Assembly: GCF_003025035.1 (NCBI RefSeq)
Contig: NZ_PYJN01000022.1
Span: 62,001 to 126,000 of the forward strand
DNA length: 64,000 nt
Direction of reading: 5' to 3'
DNA from: Rhizobium sp. SEMIA4064
Lineage (GTDB): Bacteria > Pseudomonadota > Alphaproteobacteria > Rhizobiales > Rhizobiaceae
Positions 1 through 8,073 of the stretch are shown in pieces (positions within the stretch are counted from its first letter, which is position 1; each line of letters starts with the position of its first letter). The notes under the pieces were generated by a model. The model was not told the DNA's origin and searched no databases. It saw only the letters and a program-made list of their open reading frames with translations. The position numbers were made by a program, and so were the translations under genes.

Positions 1-915
1 ATCACCCTGATCGGCGTTCCGCTCGAGGAAGGCTCCGGCCGCCGCGGCGCCGGCATGGGCCCGACAGCCCTGCGCATCGCCGGCATCGAGACGATGCTGA
101 CCGAACTCAACCATCGTGTCACAGACAGCGGCGACCTGCATCCGGCCCCCGCCGCCGATCTGCCGGACCATCCGAAGGCACATAATCTGAAGGTTGTTGG
201 CGCCTTCACCCGTGCCCTGGAAGCCAAGGTCTACGACGTTGCCTCATCCGGTAGCTTTCCGCTGATCCTGGGCGGTGATCACAGCCTCTCCATGGGCAGC
301 GTCTCCGGCATGGCCCGCCATGCCGCCGAGGTCGGCCGGCCGCTGTTCGTGCTCTGGCTGGATGCGCATTCGGACTTCAACTCCCCGGCCACATCGCCGT
401 CGGGCAATATTCACGGCATGCCGGTCGCCTTCTTCTGCGGCGAAGCCGAGATTGCGGATATCCTGCCGGCCTCCCGCCCGCTGGTCGATCCGAAGAAGGT
501 ATTCCAGGTCGGCATACGCTCCGTCGACCCGCACGAGCGCCAGGAAATCCGCGAGCACGGCGTCAACGTCTTCGATATGCGCTCCCTCGACGAGCAGGGC
601 GTGGCCGCGATCATGCGCCGGGTGCTCGATACGATCAGCGCCGCCAACGGCCTGCTGCATGTCAGCTTCGACGTCGATTTCCTCGATCCGGATATCGCGC
701 CGGGTGTCGGGACGACGGTACCCGGCGGCGCGACCTTCCGCGAAGCCCATCTCATCATGGAAATGCTGTCCGACAGCGGCCTCGTCTCGTCGCTCGATCT
801 GGTCGAGCTCAATCCGTTCCTCGACGATCGCGGCAAGAGCGCCCGCGTCCTGGTGGAAATGACGGCGAGCCTCTTCGGACGGCGCATTTTCGATCGCCCG
901 ACAAGGGCAGCATAG
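1..915 (+). CDS. rocF: Arginase (5' end outside the window)
   Basis: Hydrolyses arginine to ornithine and urea in the cytoplasm. The reading frame is open from base 1 and codes ITLIGVPLEEGSGRRGAGMGP, so the true start lies upstream; the ATG at 55 is internal, because the conserved N-terminal arginase strand precedes it. Binuclear manganese motifs of the ureohydrolase family are present: GGDHS (about nt 271-285), DAHSD (about nt 361-375) and DVDFLDP (about nt 670-690). It is followed after 18 bp by ornithine aminotransferase, so the pair converts arginine to glutamate semialdehyde. Agmatinase is a related family, but the overall pattern and the rocD neighbour favour arginase. Confidence 0.93.
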   Translation: MTLIGVPLEEGSGRRGAGMGPTALRIAGIETMLTELNHRVTDSGDLHPAPAADLPDHPKAHNLKVVGAFTRALEAKVYDVASSGSFPLILGGDHSLSMGSVSGMARHAAEVGRPLFVLWLDAHSDFNSPATSPSGNIHGMPVAFFCGEAEIADILPASRPLVDPKKVFQVGIRSVDPHERQEIREHGVNVFDMRSLDEQGVAAIMRRVLDTISAANGLLHVSFDVDFLDPDIAPGVGTTVPGGATFREAHLIMEMLSDSGLVSSLDLVELNPFLDDRGKSARVLVEMTASLFGRRIFDRPTRAA

Positions 916-933
916 GTCTGGGGGGAAATTATC

Positions 934-2136
934 ATGAGCGTATCGACCGATCTCATCGCCACCGAACAGCGCCTCGGCGCCCATAATTACAAGCCGCTCG
1001 ACGTCGTGCTGACCCGCGGCGAAGGCGTCTATGTCTGGGATACCGACGGCAAGCGCTATCTCGATTGTCTCTCTGCCTATTCGGCGGTCAACCAGGGCCA
1101 TTGCCATCCGAAGATCCGCGAAGCGATGATCGAGCAGGCCGGTAAGCTGACGCTTACCTCCCGCGCCTTCCGCAACGACCAGCTCGCCTATCTCTACGAA
1201 GAGTTGGCGGCGCTGACCGGCTCGCACAAGATCCTGCCGATGAACTCCGGCGCCGAGGCCGTCGAGACGGCGATCAAAGCCGTGCGCAAATGGGGCTACG
1301 AGGTGAAGGGCGTTCCGGAAAACCAGGCGGAAATCATCGTCTGCTCCAACAATTTTCACGGCCGGACGCTCAGCATCATCAGCTTCTCCACCGATCCGGA
1401 TGCCCGTACCGGCTTCGGCCCCTATACGCCAGGCTTCCGCACCGTTCCCTTCGGCGATGCCAACGCCCTTGCCGCAGCTATCAACAAAAACACCGTCGCA
1501 GTGCTGATCGAGCCGATCCAGGGCGAGGCTGGGGTCATCATTCCCGCACCCGGCTACTTCACCCGCGTGCGGGAACTCTGCACCGTCAACAACGTCACCC
1601 TTATCCTCGATGAGATCCAGACGGGCCTCGGCCGCACCGGCAAGCTGCTCGCCGAAGAGCATGAGGGCATCGAGGCCGACGTGACGCTGATCGGCAAAGC
1701 CCTGTCGGGCGGTTTCTACCCCGTCTCCGCCGTGCTCTCCAATTCTGAAGTCCTCGGCGTCTTGAAGCCCGGCCAGCATGGTTCCACCTTCGGCGGTAAT
1801 CCGCTGGCCTGCGCCGTCGCTCGCGCCGCGCTGCGCGTGCTCACCGAGGAGGGCATGATCGAGAATGCCGCCGTCATGGGCGATTATTTCCTCGAAGGCC
1901 TACGTTCGATCCGCTCGAATATCGTGAAGGACGTGCGCGGCCGCGGCCTGATGATGGCAGTAGAGCTGGTGCCGGAAGCCGGCGGGGCACGGCAATATTG
2001 CTATCAGCTCAAGGATCTCGGCCTGCTCGCCAAGGATACGCACGATCACACGATCCGCCTTGCGCCTCCATTGGTCATCACCCGCGATCAGGTCGATTGG
2101 GCGCTGGAACAGATCGATAAGGTGCTGGCTCAATAG
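934..2136 (+). CDS. rocD: Ornithine aminotransferase
   Basis: A PLP-dependent class III aminotransferase of 400 residues, the normal length for this family. It transfers the delta-amino group of ornithine to 2-oxoglutarate, giving glutamate-5-semialdehyde. The PLP lysine lies in [15 protein letters not shown] (about residue 255), preceded by the [14 protein letters not shown] cofactor segment; [17 protein letters not shown] is also typical. A GGGGG ribosome site sits just before the ATG at 934. It lies 18 bp after the arginase stop, so the two genes almost certainly form one arginine-catabolic transcript. An IS end begins only 11 bp after its stop codon. Confidence 0.95.
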   Translation: MSVSTDLIATEQRLGAHNYKPLDVVLTRGEGVYVWDTDGKRYLDCLSAYSAVNQGHCHPKIREAMIEQAGKLTLTSRAFRNDQLAYLYEELAALTGSHKILPMNSGAEAVETAIKAVRKWGYEVKGVPENQAEIIVCSNNFHGRTLSIISFSTDPDARTGFGPYTPGFRTVPFGDANALAAAINKNTVAVLIEPIQGEAGVIIPAPGYFTRVRELCTVNNVTLILDEIQTGLGRTGKLLAEEHEGIEADVTLIGKALSGGFYPVSAVLSNSEVLGVLKPGQHGSTFGGNPLACAVARAALRVLTEEGMIENAAVMGDYFLEGLRSIRSNIVKDVRGRGLMMAVELVPEAGGARQYCYQLKDLGLLAKDTHDHTIRLAPPLVITRDQVDWALEQIDKVLAQ

Positions 2137-2252
2137 GCCAGCCCTTGGAGCCTGATCCAAAATTAAGTTGAATGGTATCAGCGGCTTATTCTTGACGGAT
2201 GCCCAATTCGTTGATTCTGCGGTTTTGCTAAATACCGGAGGAGATCGGTAGC

Positions 2253-3350
2253 GTCTCAGTTTGAATTTCCGCTTTCGCTCCATTCCTCGCCATCCACGTG
2301 CCGGTTATTCCATGTCAAACCGCAAGATCGGACGAGCGCGCTTAAGCCATAAACGCCTAACTGATGCCGCTACGGAGTAAAGGACGATGAAGGCGGCATT
2401 TCAAAACTATCATGCTCGAATGCAACGAGTTCTGGAATATATCGACCAGCATCTCGATGACGATCTCAATCTTGATGTTCTGAGTAGTATCGCGGCCTTC
2501 TCGAAGTTTCATTTCCACCGGCAGTTCACGGCGACCTTCGGGTTGTCCGTGCATCGCTATGTCCAGCTCGCCCGCATGAAGCGCGCTTCATACCGGCTGG
2601 CCTATCGCGACGCCCAAAGCGTCACGGACATAGCGATGGATGCCGGCTACGATGCACCCGATGCCTTCGCCCGCGCCTTTCGGCAACGGGTCGGGCAATC
2701 GCCTTCGTCGTTCCGAAAATCTCCCGATTGGGAGCCGTGGCTTGCCGCTTTTGGCCCTCTCGACAATGCACGGAGCAAACTTATGCAAAAGACCTTTACC
2801 CCCGACGACGTGACGATCCGCGAAGTGGTCTCGACCCCCGTGGCAATCATGGAGCATCGGGGCGATCCGGCGATGATCGGCGCGACGATCCAGCGTTTCA
2901 TCGCGTGGCGCAAGGCGACCGGCCTGACTCCAAAGACAAGCCCGACCTTCAACGTCTTCCACTCCGATCCGCACACCACGCCCCAGTCCGAGTACCGGAT
3001 GGACTTATGTGTCGGCATCGACCGGTCGTTCGAACGGGAAGACGGGCAGATCAAGGCTGGCGTGATCCCCGGAGGCCGCTGCGCGGTGCTGCGGGTCGTC
3101 GGCAACACCGGCAATCTGGAGCCTGCCGCGCTCTACCTGTATCGCGAGTGGCTTCCAGCCAGCGGCGAAGAAACACGCGACTTCCCGATCTATTGCCAGC
3201 GGCTGAGCTTCTTCCCGGAGGTGCCGGAGCATGAGGCGGTCGCAGAGTTGTTTTTGCCCCTGAAATAACGAATTCTGGCGAAGGCTTGTCCTTTCCGATC
3301 GCCAGAGGCAGACAAGCCGCTAACCGACAAGTCAAAGTTCAAACTGAGAC
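2253..3350. repeat. 13-bp perfect inverted repeat flanking the AraC gene inside the IS
   Basis: GTCTCAGTTTGAA at 2253-2265 is exactly repeated in inverted orientation as TTCAAACTGAGAC at 3338-3350. The pair brackets the AraC-type gene (2387-3268) and lies inside the outer IS repeats. It may mark the ends of the passenger segment inserted into the IS. No direct repeat is evident beside either copy. Confidence 0.55.
2387..3268 (+). CDS. AraC-family transcriptional regulator with C-terminal GyrI-like ligand domain
   Basis: A 293-residue protein. Residues about 8-107 form the AraC double helix-turn-helix (LDVLSSIAAFSKFHFHRQF and VTDIAMDAGYDAPDAFARAF, ending in GQSPSSFR). Residues about 130-293 resemble the GyrI/Rob C-terminal small-molecule-binding fold. 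This architecture is typical of drug- or effector-sensing regulators such as Rob and SbmC relatives. The ATG at 2387 follows GGAGTAAAGGACG. No efflux pump or other obvious target lies alongside; its neighbours are the IS transposase and, outside the IS, rocD. Effector and targets are unknown. Confidence 0.85.
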   Translation: MKAAFQNYHARMQRVLEYIDQHLDDDLNLDVLSSIAAFSKFHFHRQFTATFGLSVHRYVQLARMKRASYRLAYRDAQSVTDIAMDAGYDAPDAFARAFRQRVGQSPSSFRKSPDWEPWLAAFGPLDNARSKLMQKTFTPDDVTIREVVSTPVAIMEHRGDPAMIGATIQRFIAWRKATGLTPKTSPTFNVFHSDPHTTPQSEYRMDLCVGIDRSFEREDGQIKAGVIPGGRCAVLRVVGNTGNLEPAALYLYREWLPASGEETRDFPIYCQRLSFFPEVPEHEAVAELFLPLK

Positions 3351-3368
3351 ACCACCAGGAAATTGACG

Positions 3369-4189
3369 ATGTGGACCGACACCACTCGGGTGCAGTATGC
3401 CCGCGCGGAACTGAATTTGCCAAGCGATTTGACCGATGCCGAATGGGCGGTTCTGGAACCGTTTTTCCCGCCACCGTCCTATGTCGGGCGCCCACGCAAG
3501 TGGCCGCTGCGGCGGATTGTTGAAGCGATCCTCTATCTGCTGCGCGGTGGCCTGCCGTGGCGGATGCTGCCGCCCTGCTTCCGCCGGCCTCGACGGTGCG
3601 GCGCTGGTTCTACCTGTGGCGGGACAATCGGCTGTGGCTTTCGCTCAATCATGCTCTGTTACTGATGGCGCGCGAGGCGGCGGGTCGGGAGGCCAGCCCA
3701 AGCGCGGGTGTCATCGACAGCCAGAGGGTCAAAACCACGGAAAGCGGCGGGCTTCTAGGCTATGATGCGGGCAAGAGGATCAAGGGCCGCAAGCGCCATA
3801 TCCTCACCGACACCGATGGCAATCTGGTTCACGCCGTGATTCACACCGCCGACATCCAAGACCGCGACGGTGCACCGATGGTGCTGGCCGAAATCATCCG
3901 GCGCTTCCCGTGGCTGCGCCATGTGTTCGCAGATGGCGGCTATGCCGGCGACAAGCTGAGGGACGCACTGCGCCGGATCGGCAAATGGACTGTAGAGATC
4001 GTCAAACGATCCGATACCGCCAAAGGCTTCGTGATCCTCCCGCGTCGCTGGGTGGTGGAGCGCACCTTGGCATGGCTGAGCCGAAATCGCCGTCTCGCCA
4101 AGGACTTCGAGCAAACCATCGCATCAGCAACCGCATGGCTCTTCATCGCCTCGATCCAGCTTTTCGCGCGGCGTATCGCAAGATTATGA
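3369..4189 (+). pseudogene. IS5-family transposase, frameshifted
   Basis: A DDE transposase split into two frames. The first part (from ATG 3369, after AGGAAATTGACG) codes an N-terminal DUF4096-type domain: LTDAEWAVLEPFFPP and LRRIVEAILYLLRGGLPWRMLPP. The reading then moves to the -1 frame near 3580-3590, which continues with LPPASTVRRWFYLWRDN, the catalytic-core segments VIDSQRVKTTESGG and HVFADGGYAGDKL, and RRWVVERTLAWLSRNRRL before the stop at 4189. The junction reads CCCTGCTTCCGCC; one missing base would explain it. No slippery A or T run is present, so an inactivating deletion is more likely than programmed frameshifting. Confidence 0.85.
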
Positions 4190-4220
4190 AAGTATGCGGA
4201 ATAATTTTGAATCAGACTCT

Positions 4221-4323
4221 TAGAGCACTTCCAGGAAAAGTGCGCAGCGGTTTTCCGTCCGGAATGCGTCAAAACAAAGGGATAGAGCGGGAAAGCGATT
4301 CCGTGAAACGCTGAACCGCTCTA
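4221..4323. repeat. Rhizobial palindromic-type intergenic repeat, copy 1
   Basis: A block of about 100 bp directly beside the right end of the IS. It starts TAGAGC and ends GCTCTA, and contains GTGCGCAGCGGTTTTCCGTC and a GATAGAGCGGGAAAGCGATT segment, which resemble short palindromic elements scattered through rhizobial genomes (family recognised from memory). A degenerate partial copy lies just after cheW. Confidence 0.6.
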
Positions 4324-4444
4324 AAAAGACCGCAAGTATATCCTTCCGAAATCTCTTCTGCGGTTTAGGTTTGAGCAACATTCTTGCGCTATCTTCGTGA
4401 TAGCGCGCCAGATTTGGCGCCATGCTTCAATGGAAAGAGTGTTC

Positions 4445-4924
4445 ATGGCCACGATCAATTCCACCAGCTTCAGCGGCGACACTTTGGAGATCATTGCCTT
4501 CCGGCTTCATGATCAGGAGTTCTGCGTCAAGACCACCACCATCCGCGAAATCCGCGGCTGGGCGCCGTCGACGCCGATCCCGCATTCGCCGGCCGATGTG
4601 ATCGGCGTCATGAACCTGCGCGGCTCGGTCATTCCGATCATCGACCTCGCCTACAAGCTCGGTATGAAGAGCACGGTCGCGAATGAACGCAGCGCCATCG
4701 TCGTCGCCGAAGTCCACAACATGGTCATCGGCATGCTGGTCGACCGCGTCTCCGACATCCTGACGATCTCCTCGAGCCAGGTTCAGCCGGTCCCCGAAGT
4801 CACCGCTTCCTTCGACCGCGCCTATTGCGAAGGCATCATCGCCACCGAAAGCGGCATGATCTGCTTCCTCAACCTCGCGAAGATGTTCAAGGAAAACGAA
4901 ACGGACGAACTCGTCGCCGCTTAA
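4445..4924 (+). CDS. cheW: CheW-type chemotaxis coupling protein
   Basis: A 159-residue single-domain CheW protein, which links chemoreceptors to the CheA kinase in membrane arrays. Family features: EIIAFRLHDQEFCVKTTTIREI at the N-terminus, VIGVMNLRGSVIPIIDL in the middle and IGMLVDRVSDILTI. The ATG at 4445 was chosen over the upstream 4397 start because GGAAAG lies a normal distance before it and the CheW fold begins there. No cheA, receptor or flagellar gene is nearby, so this is an orphan coupling protein. It sits between two copies of an intergenic repeat and is followed by a strong terminator. Confidence 0.92.
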   Translation: MATINSTSFSGDTLEIIAFRLHDQEFCVKTTTIREIRGWAPSTPIPHSPADVIGVMNLRGSVIPIIDLAYKLGMKSTVANERSAIVVAEVHNMVIGMLVDRVSDILTISSSQVQPVPEVTASFDRAYCEGIIATESGMICFLNLAKMFKENETDELVAA

Positions 4925-4978
4925 GGCGATTTCGGGAAACGCGCCCAGCGGTTTCCGTCTGGAATTGGCAAAGAATAA
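4925..4978. repeat. Degenerate partial rhizobial intergenic repeat, copy 2
   Basis: The segment GGGAAACGCGCCCAGCGGTT followed by TCCGTCTGGAATTGGCAAAG aligns by eye with the core of the repeat at 4221-4323 (AGTGCGCAGCGGTTTTCCGT). It lacks the TAGAGC-type ends. It lies between the cheW stop and the terminator. Confidence 0.5.
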
Positions 4979-4980
4979 AG

Positions 4981-5014
4981 ATAAAGCCGCCGCGGTTTTC
5001 CGAGGCGGCTTTAT
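4981..5014. terminator. Bidirectional rho-independent terminator between cheW and the OFA transporter
   Basis: A perfect 11-bp inverted repeat, ATAAAGCCGCC (4981-4991) and GGCGGCTTTAT (5004-5014), with a 12-nt loop. It lies between two convergent genes. The A/T ends give a short U run on both strands, so it can serve both. Confidence 0.85.
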
Positions 5015-5037
5015 TCATGCAATCAGTATGTCCGGGT

Positions 5038-6696
5038 TCAGCCAAACAGCGCGTATGTGCTCTTGATCGTTACCCAGACACCCCAAAGCAGCGGGATGCC
5101 GACGATCGCCCAAGCGATCAACGCCTTGGCGTCGAGACCGCCTGTTCCGATGCCGAAGGAACCGGCAGGGCCGGCGTTGGAGGCAGCGCTTTTCGCCTGC
5201 AGAGCCGCAACCTCGCCATCCGACATGAACCATTTGTCCGAAAGCGGCTTCACCAACGCATTGGCGATCAGGCCCAGTGCCAGCATGCCGGCGAGGATAT
5301 ACATGGTGAAGCTGTAAAGCTGCGCGCCTTCGACGCCGGCGGCCTTCTGCGCCTCACGGATATAATTGACCACCACCGGACCGATGATGCCAGCCGTCGC
5401 CCAGGCGGTGAGCAATCGGCCATGGATGGCGCCGACGAACTGCGTGCCAAAGATATCGGCGAGGTAGGCGGGAACCGTGGCGAAGCCGCCGCCATACATC
5501 GACAGGATGATGCACAATGCGCCGACGAACAGTACTTTGCTGTGAATACCTGCCGCCCACGGAGCAAGCGTATAAAGCGAGATGCCGAGGATGAAGAAGC
5601 AGTAATAGGTGTTCTTGCGGCCGATCTTGTCGGAGAGCGACGCCCAGAAGAAGCGTCCGCCGATATTGAATAGCGACAGCAGACCGGCAAAGCCTGCGGC
5701 GATCGCGGCAACGGCGGCCACTTGGTCCTTGCCGAGAGCGGCGAACTTCACGTCCGGCAGACCGATCAGCGCACCGCCGAAGATTTCCTGCAGCATCGGC
5801 GAGGCCATGCCGATGACACCGATGCCGGCCGAGACGTTCAGGCACAGCACGGCCCAGATCAGCCAGAACTGCTTGGTCTTGTGGGCATCGCGCAGATGCA
5901 CATGCTTGGTCGTGATCATCGTGCTCTTGGCAGCGGGCGGCGTCCAGCCTTCCGGGCGCCAGCCGGCCGGCGGCAGGCGATAGCCGAAAGCGCCACCCAT
6001 CATGAAGACGAAATAGATCGCCGCCATGACGACGAATGTCTGCCAGACTCCGACCGAACCGTCGCCGCGGAAGCTGGTCATCAGCAGGTTGGCGAGCGGC
6101 GCGCCGATCATCGCTCCTCCACCGAAGCCCATGATCGCCATGCCCGTTGCCATGCCGCGCCGGTCAGGGAACCATTTGATCAGCGTCGACACCGGCGAGA
6201 TATAGCCGAGACCGAGACCTATGCCGCCGATCATGCCGGCGCCGGCCCACATCAGCCAGAGCTGGTGGAAAATGACGCCGATCGCGGCGATCAGGATACC
6301 GCCACACCAGCAGCAAGCCGAGACGACGCCCGCTTTGCGCGGACCGACCCGCTCCAGCCAGCCACCCCAGATGGCGGCCGAGGAACCGAGCAGCACGAAA
6401 AACAACGTATAGATCCAGCCAAGATCGCTGACGCGCCAATCGCAAGTGGTGGTGACGAGGGCAGAGAGAAGATTAAGGCTGGCGCATTCGGCCGCCGGGG
6501 TCGACGTACCGAGCGCTTTCGACAATGGCAGCCAGAAGACACTGAAGCCGTAAGCCATGCCGATGCAAAGATGGATCGCCAGGGCAGCCGGTGGCACCAG
6601 CCATCGATTGAAGCCGGGCTTGGCGATGATGCGCTCGCGATCGAGCAAACCTGATGTTACCGATTCTCTTGAAAGATCTGTTTCCGCAGTCGTCAT
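5038..6696 (-). CDS. OFA-family MFS transporter (oxalate/formate antiporter type)
   Basis: A 552-residue inner-membrane protein of the major facilitator superfamily with about twelve hydrophobic segments. The N-terminal GMAYGFSVFWLPLSKALG, GWIYTLFFVLLGSSAAIWGG and GLGLGYISPVSTLIKWFPDR and the central GRFFWASLSDKIGRKNTY are typical of the oxalate/formate antiporter family. The ATG at 6696 has AAGGAAAAG ahead of it; a longer reading to 6735 lacks such a site. It follows the formate dehydrogenase genes on the same strand after 118 bp, so formate or a related small carboxylate is the likely substrate. This is inference from context. Confidence 0.85.
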   Translation of the reverse strand: MTTAETDLSRESVTSGLLDRERIIAKPGFNRWLVPPAALAIHLCIGMAYGFSVFWLPLSKALGTSTPAAECASLNLLSALVTTTCDWRVSDLGWIYTLFFVLLGSSAAIWGGWLERVGPRKAGVVSACCWCGGILIAAIGVIFHQLWLMWAGAGMIGGIGLGLGYISPVSTLIKWFPDRRGMATGMAIMGFGGGAMIGAPLANLLMTSFRGDGSVGVWQTFVVMAAIYFVFMMGGAFGYRLPPAGWRPEGWTPPAAKSTMITTKHVHLRDAHKTKQFWLIWAVLCLNVSAGIGVIGMASPMLQEIFGGALIGLPDVKFAALGKDQVAAVAAIAAGFAGLLSLFNIGGRFFWASLSDKIGRKNTYYCFFILGISLYTLAPWAAGIHSKVLFVGALCIILSMYGGGFATVPAYLADIFGTQFVGAIHGRLLTAWATAGIIGPVVVNYIREAQKAAGVEGAQLYSFTMYILAGMLALGLIANALVKPLSDKWFMSDGEVAALQAKSAASNAGPAGSFGIGTGGLDAKALIAWAIVGIPLLWGVWVTIKSTYALFG

Positions 6697-6737
6697 GAAC
6701 AACTTTTCCTTGATTCGAAGACTTAGGATTCGCAATT

Positions 6738-6766
6738 ATTCTATTTTAAATTGTAACGACGAACAA
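6738..6766 (-). promoter_or_regulatory. Candidate sigma-70 promoter for the OFA transporter
   Basis: On the minus strand, TTGTTC (6761-6766) and TAGAAT (6738-6743) are separated by exactly 17 bp, in an AT-rich gap 41 bp before the transporter ATG. This suggests that the transporter can be expressed separately from fdsGBA-fdhD-fdsD. Confidence 0.4.
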
Positions 6767-6814
6767 ATTTCGCCGCCCCATTATCGTACTACTAATACTT
6801 AATGATTAGAAGGA

Positions 6815-7072
6815 TTAATCCTGTTTGACCGGCTCCGGCCTGTGGATCAAAGAGGCCGCTTCCAGCACCAGGGGATCCAGCCCGCTGTTTCCATTATCGA
6901 TTATTTCGAAAAACTGCCGCCGCATCCGCGGCTCCCAGAATTTATTGATATGCGTCGCAACGCCTTGCGCTGCCTCATTGGCCGGCTGCGTTTTGAAGAA
7001 AGTGGCAATCTGGTTCGCCATATAGACGAGCTTGGCTGACGTTTTGCCGTGGTGTGTTTCGTCAGGCGACAT
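6815..7072 (-). CDS. fdsD: Formate dehydrogenase delta subunit
   Basis: A small 85-residue FdsD-family protein, recognised by KLVYMANQIATFFKTQP and INKFWEPRMRRQFFEII. FdsD is required for active NAD-dependent formate dehydrogenase, though its structural role is poorly defined. The ATG at 7072 lies inside the end of fdhD (11-bp overlap) with AGGGAG upstream, so translation is probably coupled. It is the last gene of the fds operon before an AT-rich gap. Confidence 0.9.
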   Translation of the reverse strand: MSPDETHHGKTSAKLVYMANQIATFFKTQPANEAAQGVATHINKFWEPRMRRQFFEIIDNGNSGLDPLVLEAASLIHRPEPVKQD

Positions 7073-7889
7073 CGGCGATGCTCCCTGGGGTAATGCGCTG
7101 CGGATGGGTGAAAATCTCGAAATCGTCGCCGCGCACCAGTGCCACCAGCGTCATGCCGGACTCCTCGGCTGTGCGGATGGCAAGTGCCGTCGGCGCGGAA
7201 ATGGCAACGAGGACAGAGCTGCCCAATACTGCAGCCTTCTGCACCATCTCGACCGAAAGACGGCTGGTGACGGCAACGATGCCCTCGGAGCCCTCACGGC
7301 CGGAACGGATGATGGCGCCGCAGAGCTTGTCCAACGCATTATGGCGTCCGACATCCTCGCGCAGGGCGATCAATCCTTCGCCCGGAATATAAAAGCCCGC
7401 CCCATGCACGGCGCGGGTCTCGCGGTTCAACAACTGCGCATCGCTCAACAGAGCGACCGCTTTGATGATATCCTCATGGGAGACCGTCAGCGCGACCGCC
7501 GAAACATCCGGAACCTTGCGCACCGCCTGTTCGATCGATTCGATGCCGCAGAGCCCGCAGCCGACCGGCCCGGCCATATGCCGCCGCCGGACACGCAATG
7601 CATCGGCCGCGTCATCGACCAAGGTGATCTGCACATCGATCCCCCGCTCGTCCTCGACAGGCTCCACTGCGGCGATCTGATCGATATTGGTGATGATGCC
7701 CTCGGTCAGACTGAATCCGACTGCAAAATCGTTAATGTCGGCAGGCGTCCCCATCATCACCGCATGCGAGGAACCACCATAGGAAAAAGCGATTGGCACT
7801 TCTTCCGGCACGATGCGCGATCCAGAGCGGACAATGCCGTTGCGGCGCACGGTTTCGGATGCGGTGGTCGTGGGTTTGAAACGGGTCAT
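7062..7889 (-). CDS. fdhD: Formate dehydrogenase accessory sulfurtransferase FdhD
   Basis: A 275-residue protein that passes sulfur from a cysteine desulfurase to the molybdenum cofactor of formate dehydrogenase. The sulfur-relay motif CGLCG is present, with the two cysteines near residues 111 and 114, followed by the typical VHGAGFY and REDVGRHNALDK. The ATG at 7889 was chosen because homology begins at about MTRFKP; the upstream extension to 7997 looks non-coding. The gene lies between fdsA and fdsD, where the equivalent fdsC sits in other bacteria. Confidence 0.93.
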   Translation of the reverse strand: MTRFKPTTTASETVRRNGIVRSGSRIVPEEVPIAFSYGGSSHAVMMGTPADINDFAVGFSLTEGIITNIDQIAAVEPVEDERGIDVQITLVDDAADALRVRRRHMAGPVGCGLCGIESIEQAVRKVPDVSAVALTVSHEDIIKAVALLSDAQLLNRETRAVHGAGFYIPGEGLIALREDVGRHNALDKLCGAIIRSGREGSEGIVAVTSRLSVEMVQKAAVLGSSVLVAISAPTALAIRTAEESGMTLVALVRGDDFEIFTHPQRITPGSIADVA

Positions 7890-8006
7890 GTAGCTGCGAT
7901 ACCAGCAATTTCTTGGGCAGGATCGCTCTGCCCTGCGACACCCACAGACAACGTTTCCAACGGGATAATGTTCATTATGTTGCGAGGAGAGTGCCACACA
8001 TTAACG

Positions 8007-8029
8007 ATCTCCCCCTTTGCGGGGGAGAT
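8007..8029. repeat. Intergenic hairpin repeat between fdsA and fdhD
   Basis: A perfect inverted repeat, ATCTCCCCC (8007-8015) and GGGGGAGAT (8021-8029), with a 5-nt loop. It resembles a widespread rhizobial intergenic repeat. In the fds message it would form a strong hairpin between fdsA and fdhD without a following U run, so it may alter mRNA stability rather than terminate. Confidence 0.6.
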
Positions 8030-8073
8030 GTCACGATGGTGACAGAGGGGGGTATCTCTCCACACACTCCGAC

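Larger units (their letters stand above)
2148..4219 (+). mobile_element. IS5-type insertion sequence enclosing an AraC-family gene
   Basis: Terminal inverted repeats are visible: GAGCCTGATCCAAAATTA at 2148-2165, and at 4202-4219 the reverse complement of GAGTCTGATTCAAAATTA, matching at 16 of 18 positions. The right repeat lies 13 bp beyond the transposase stop. The left repeat lies about 1.2 kb before the transposase start, whereas ordinary IS5 elements have well under 200 bp there. The extra DNA holds a complete AraC-GyrI regulator. No clear target-site duplication is seen next to the repeats. The boundaries come from the repeats alone; the interpretation as an IS with a passenger gene is inference. 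Confidence 0.65.

Noticed and set aside
244-1779. A 511-codon frame opposite arginase and rocD
   Set aside because: Covers two real genes on the opposite strand and contains no conserved motif.
2148-4219. CRISPR, prophage or integrative element around the IS
   Set aside because: No spaced repeats, integrase, attachment-like tRNA gene or phage genes are seen; only the single IS-type unit is supported.
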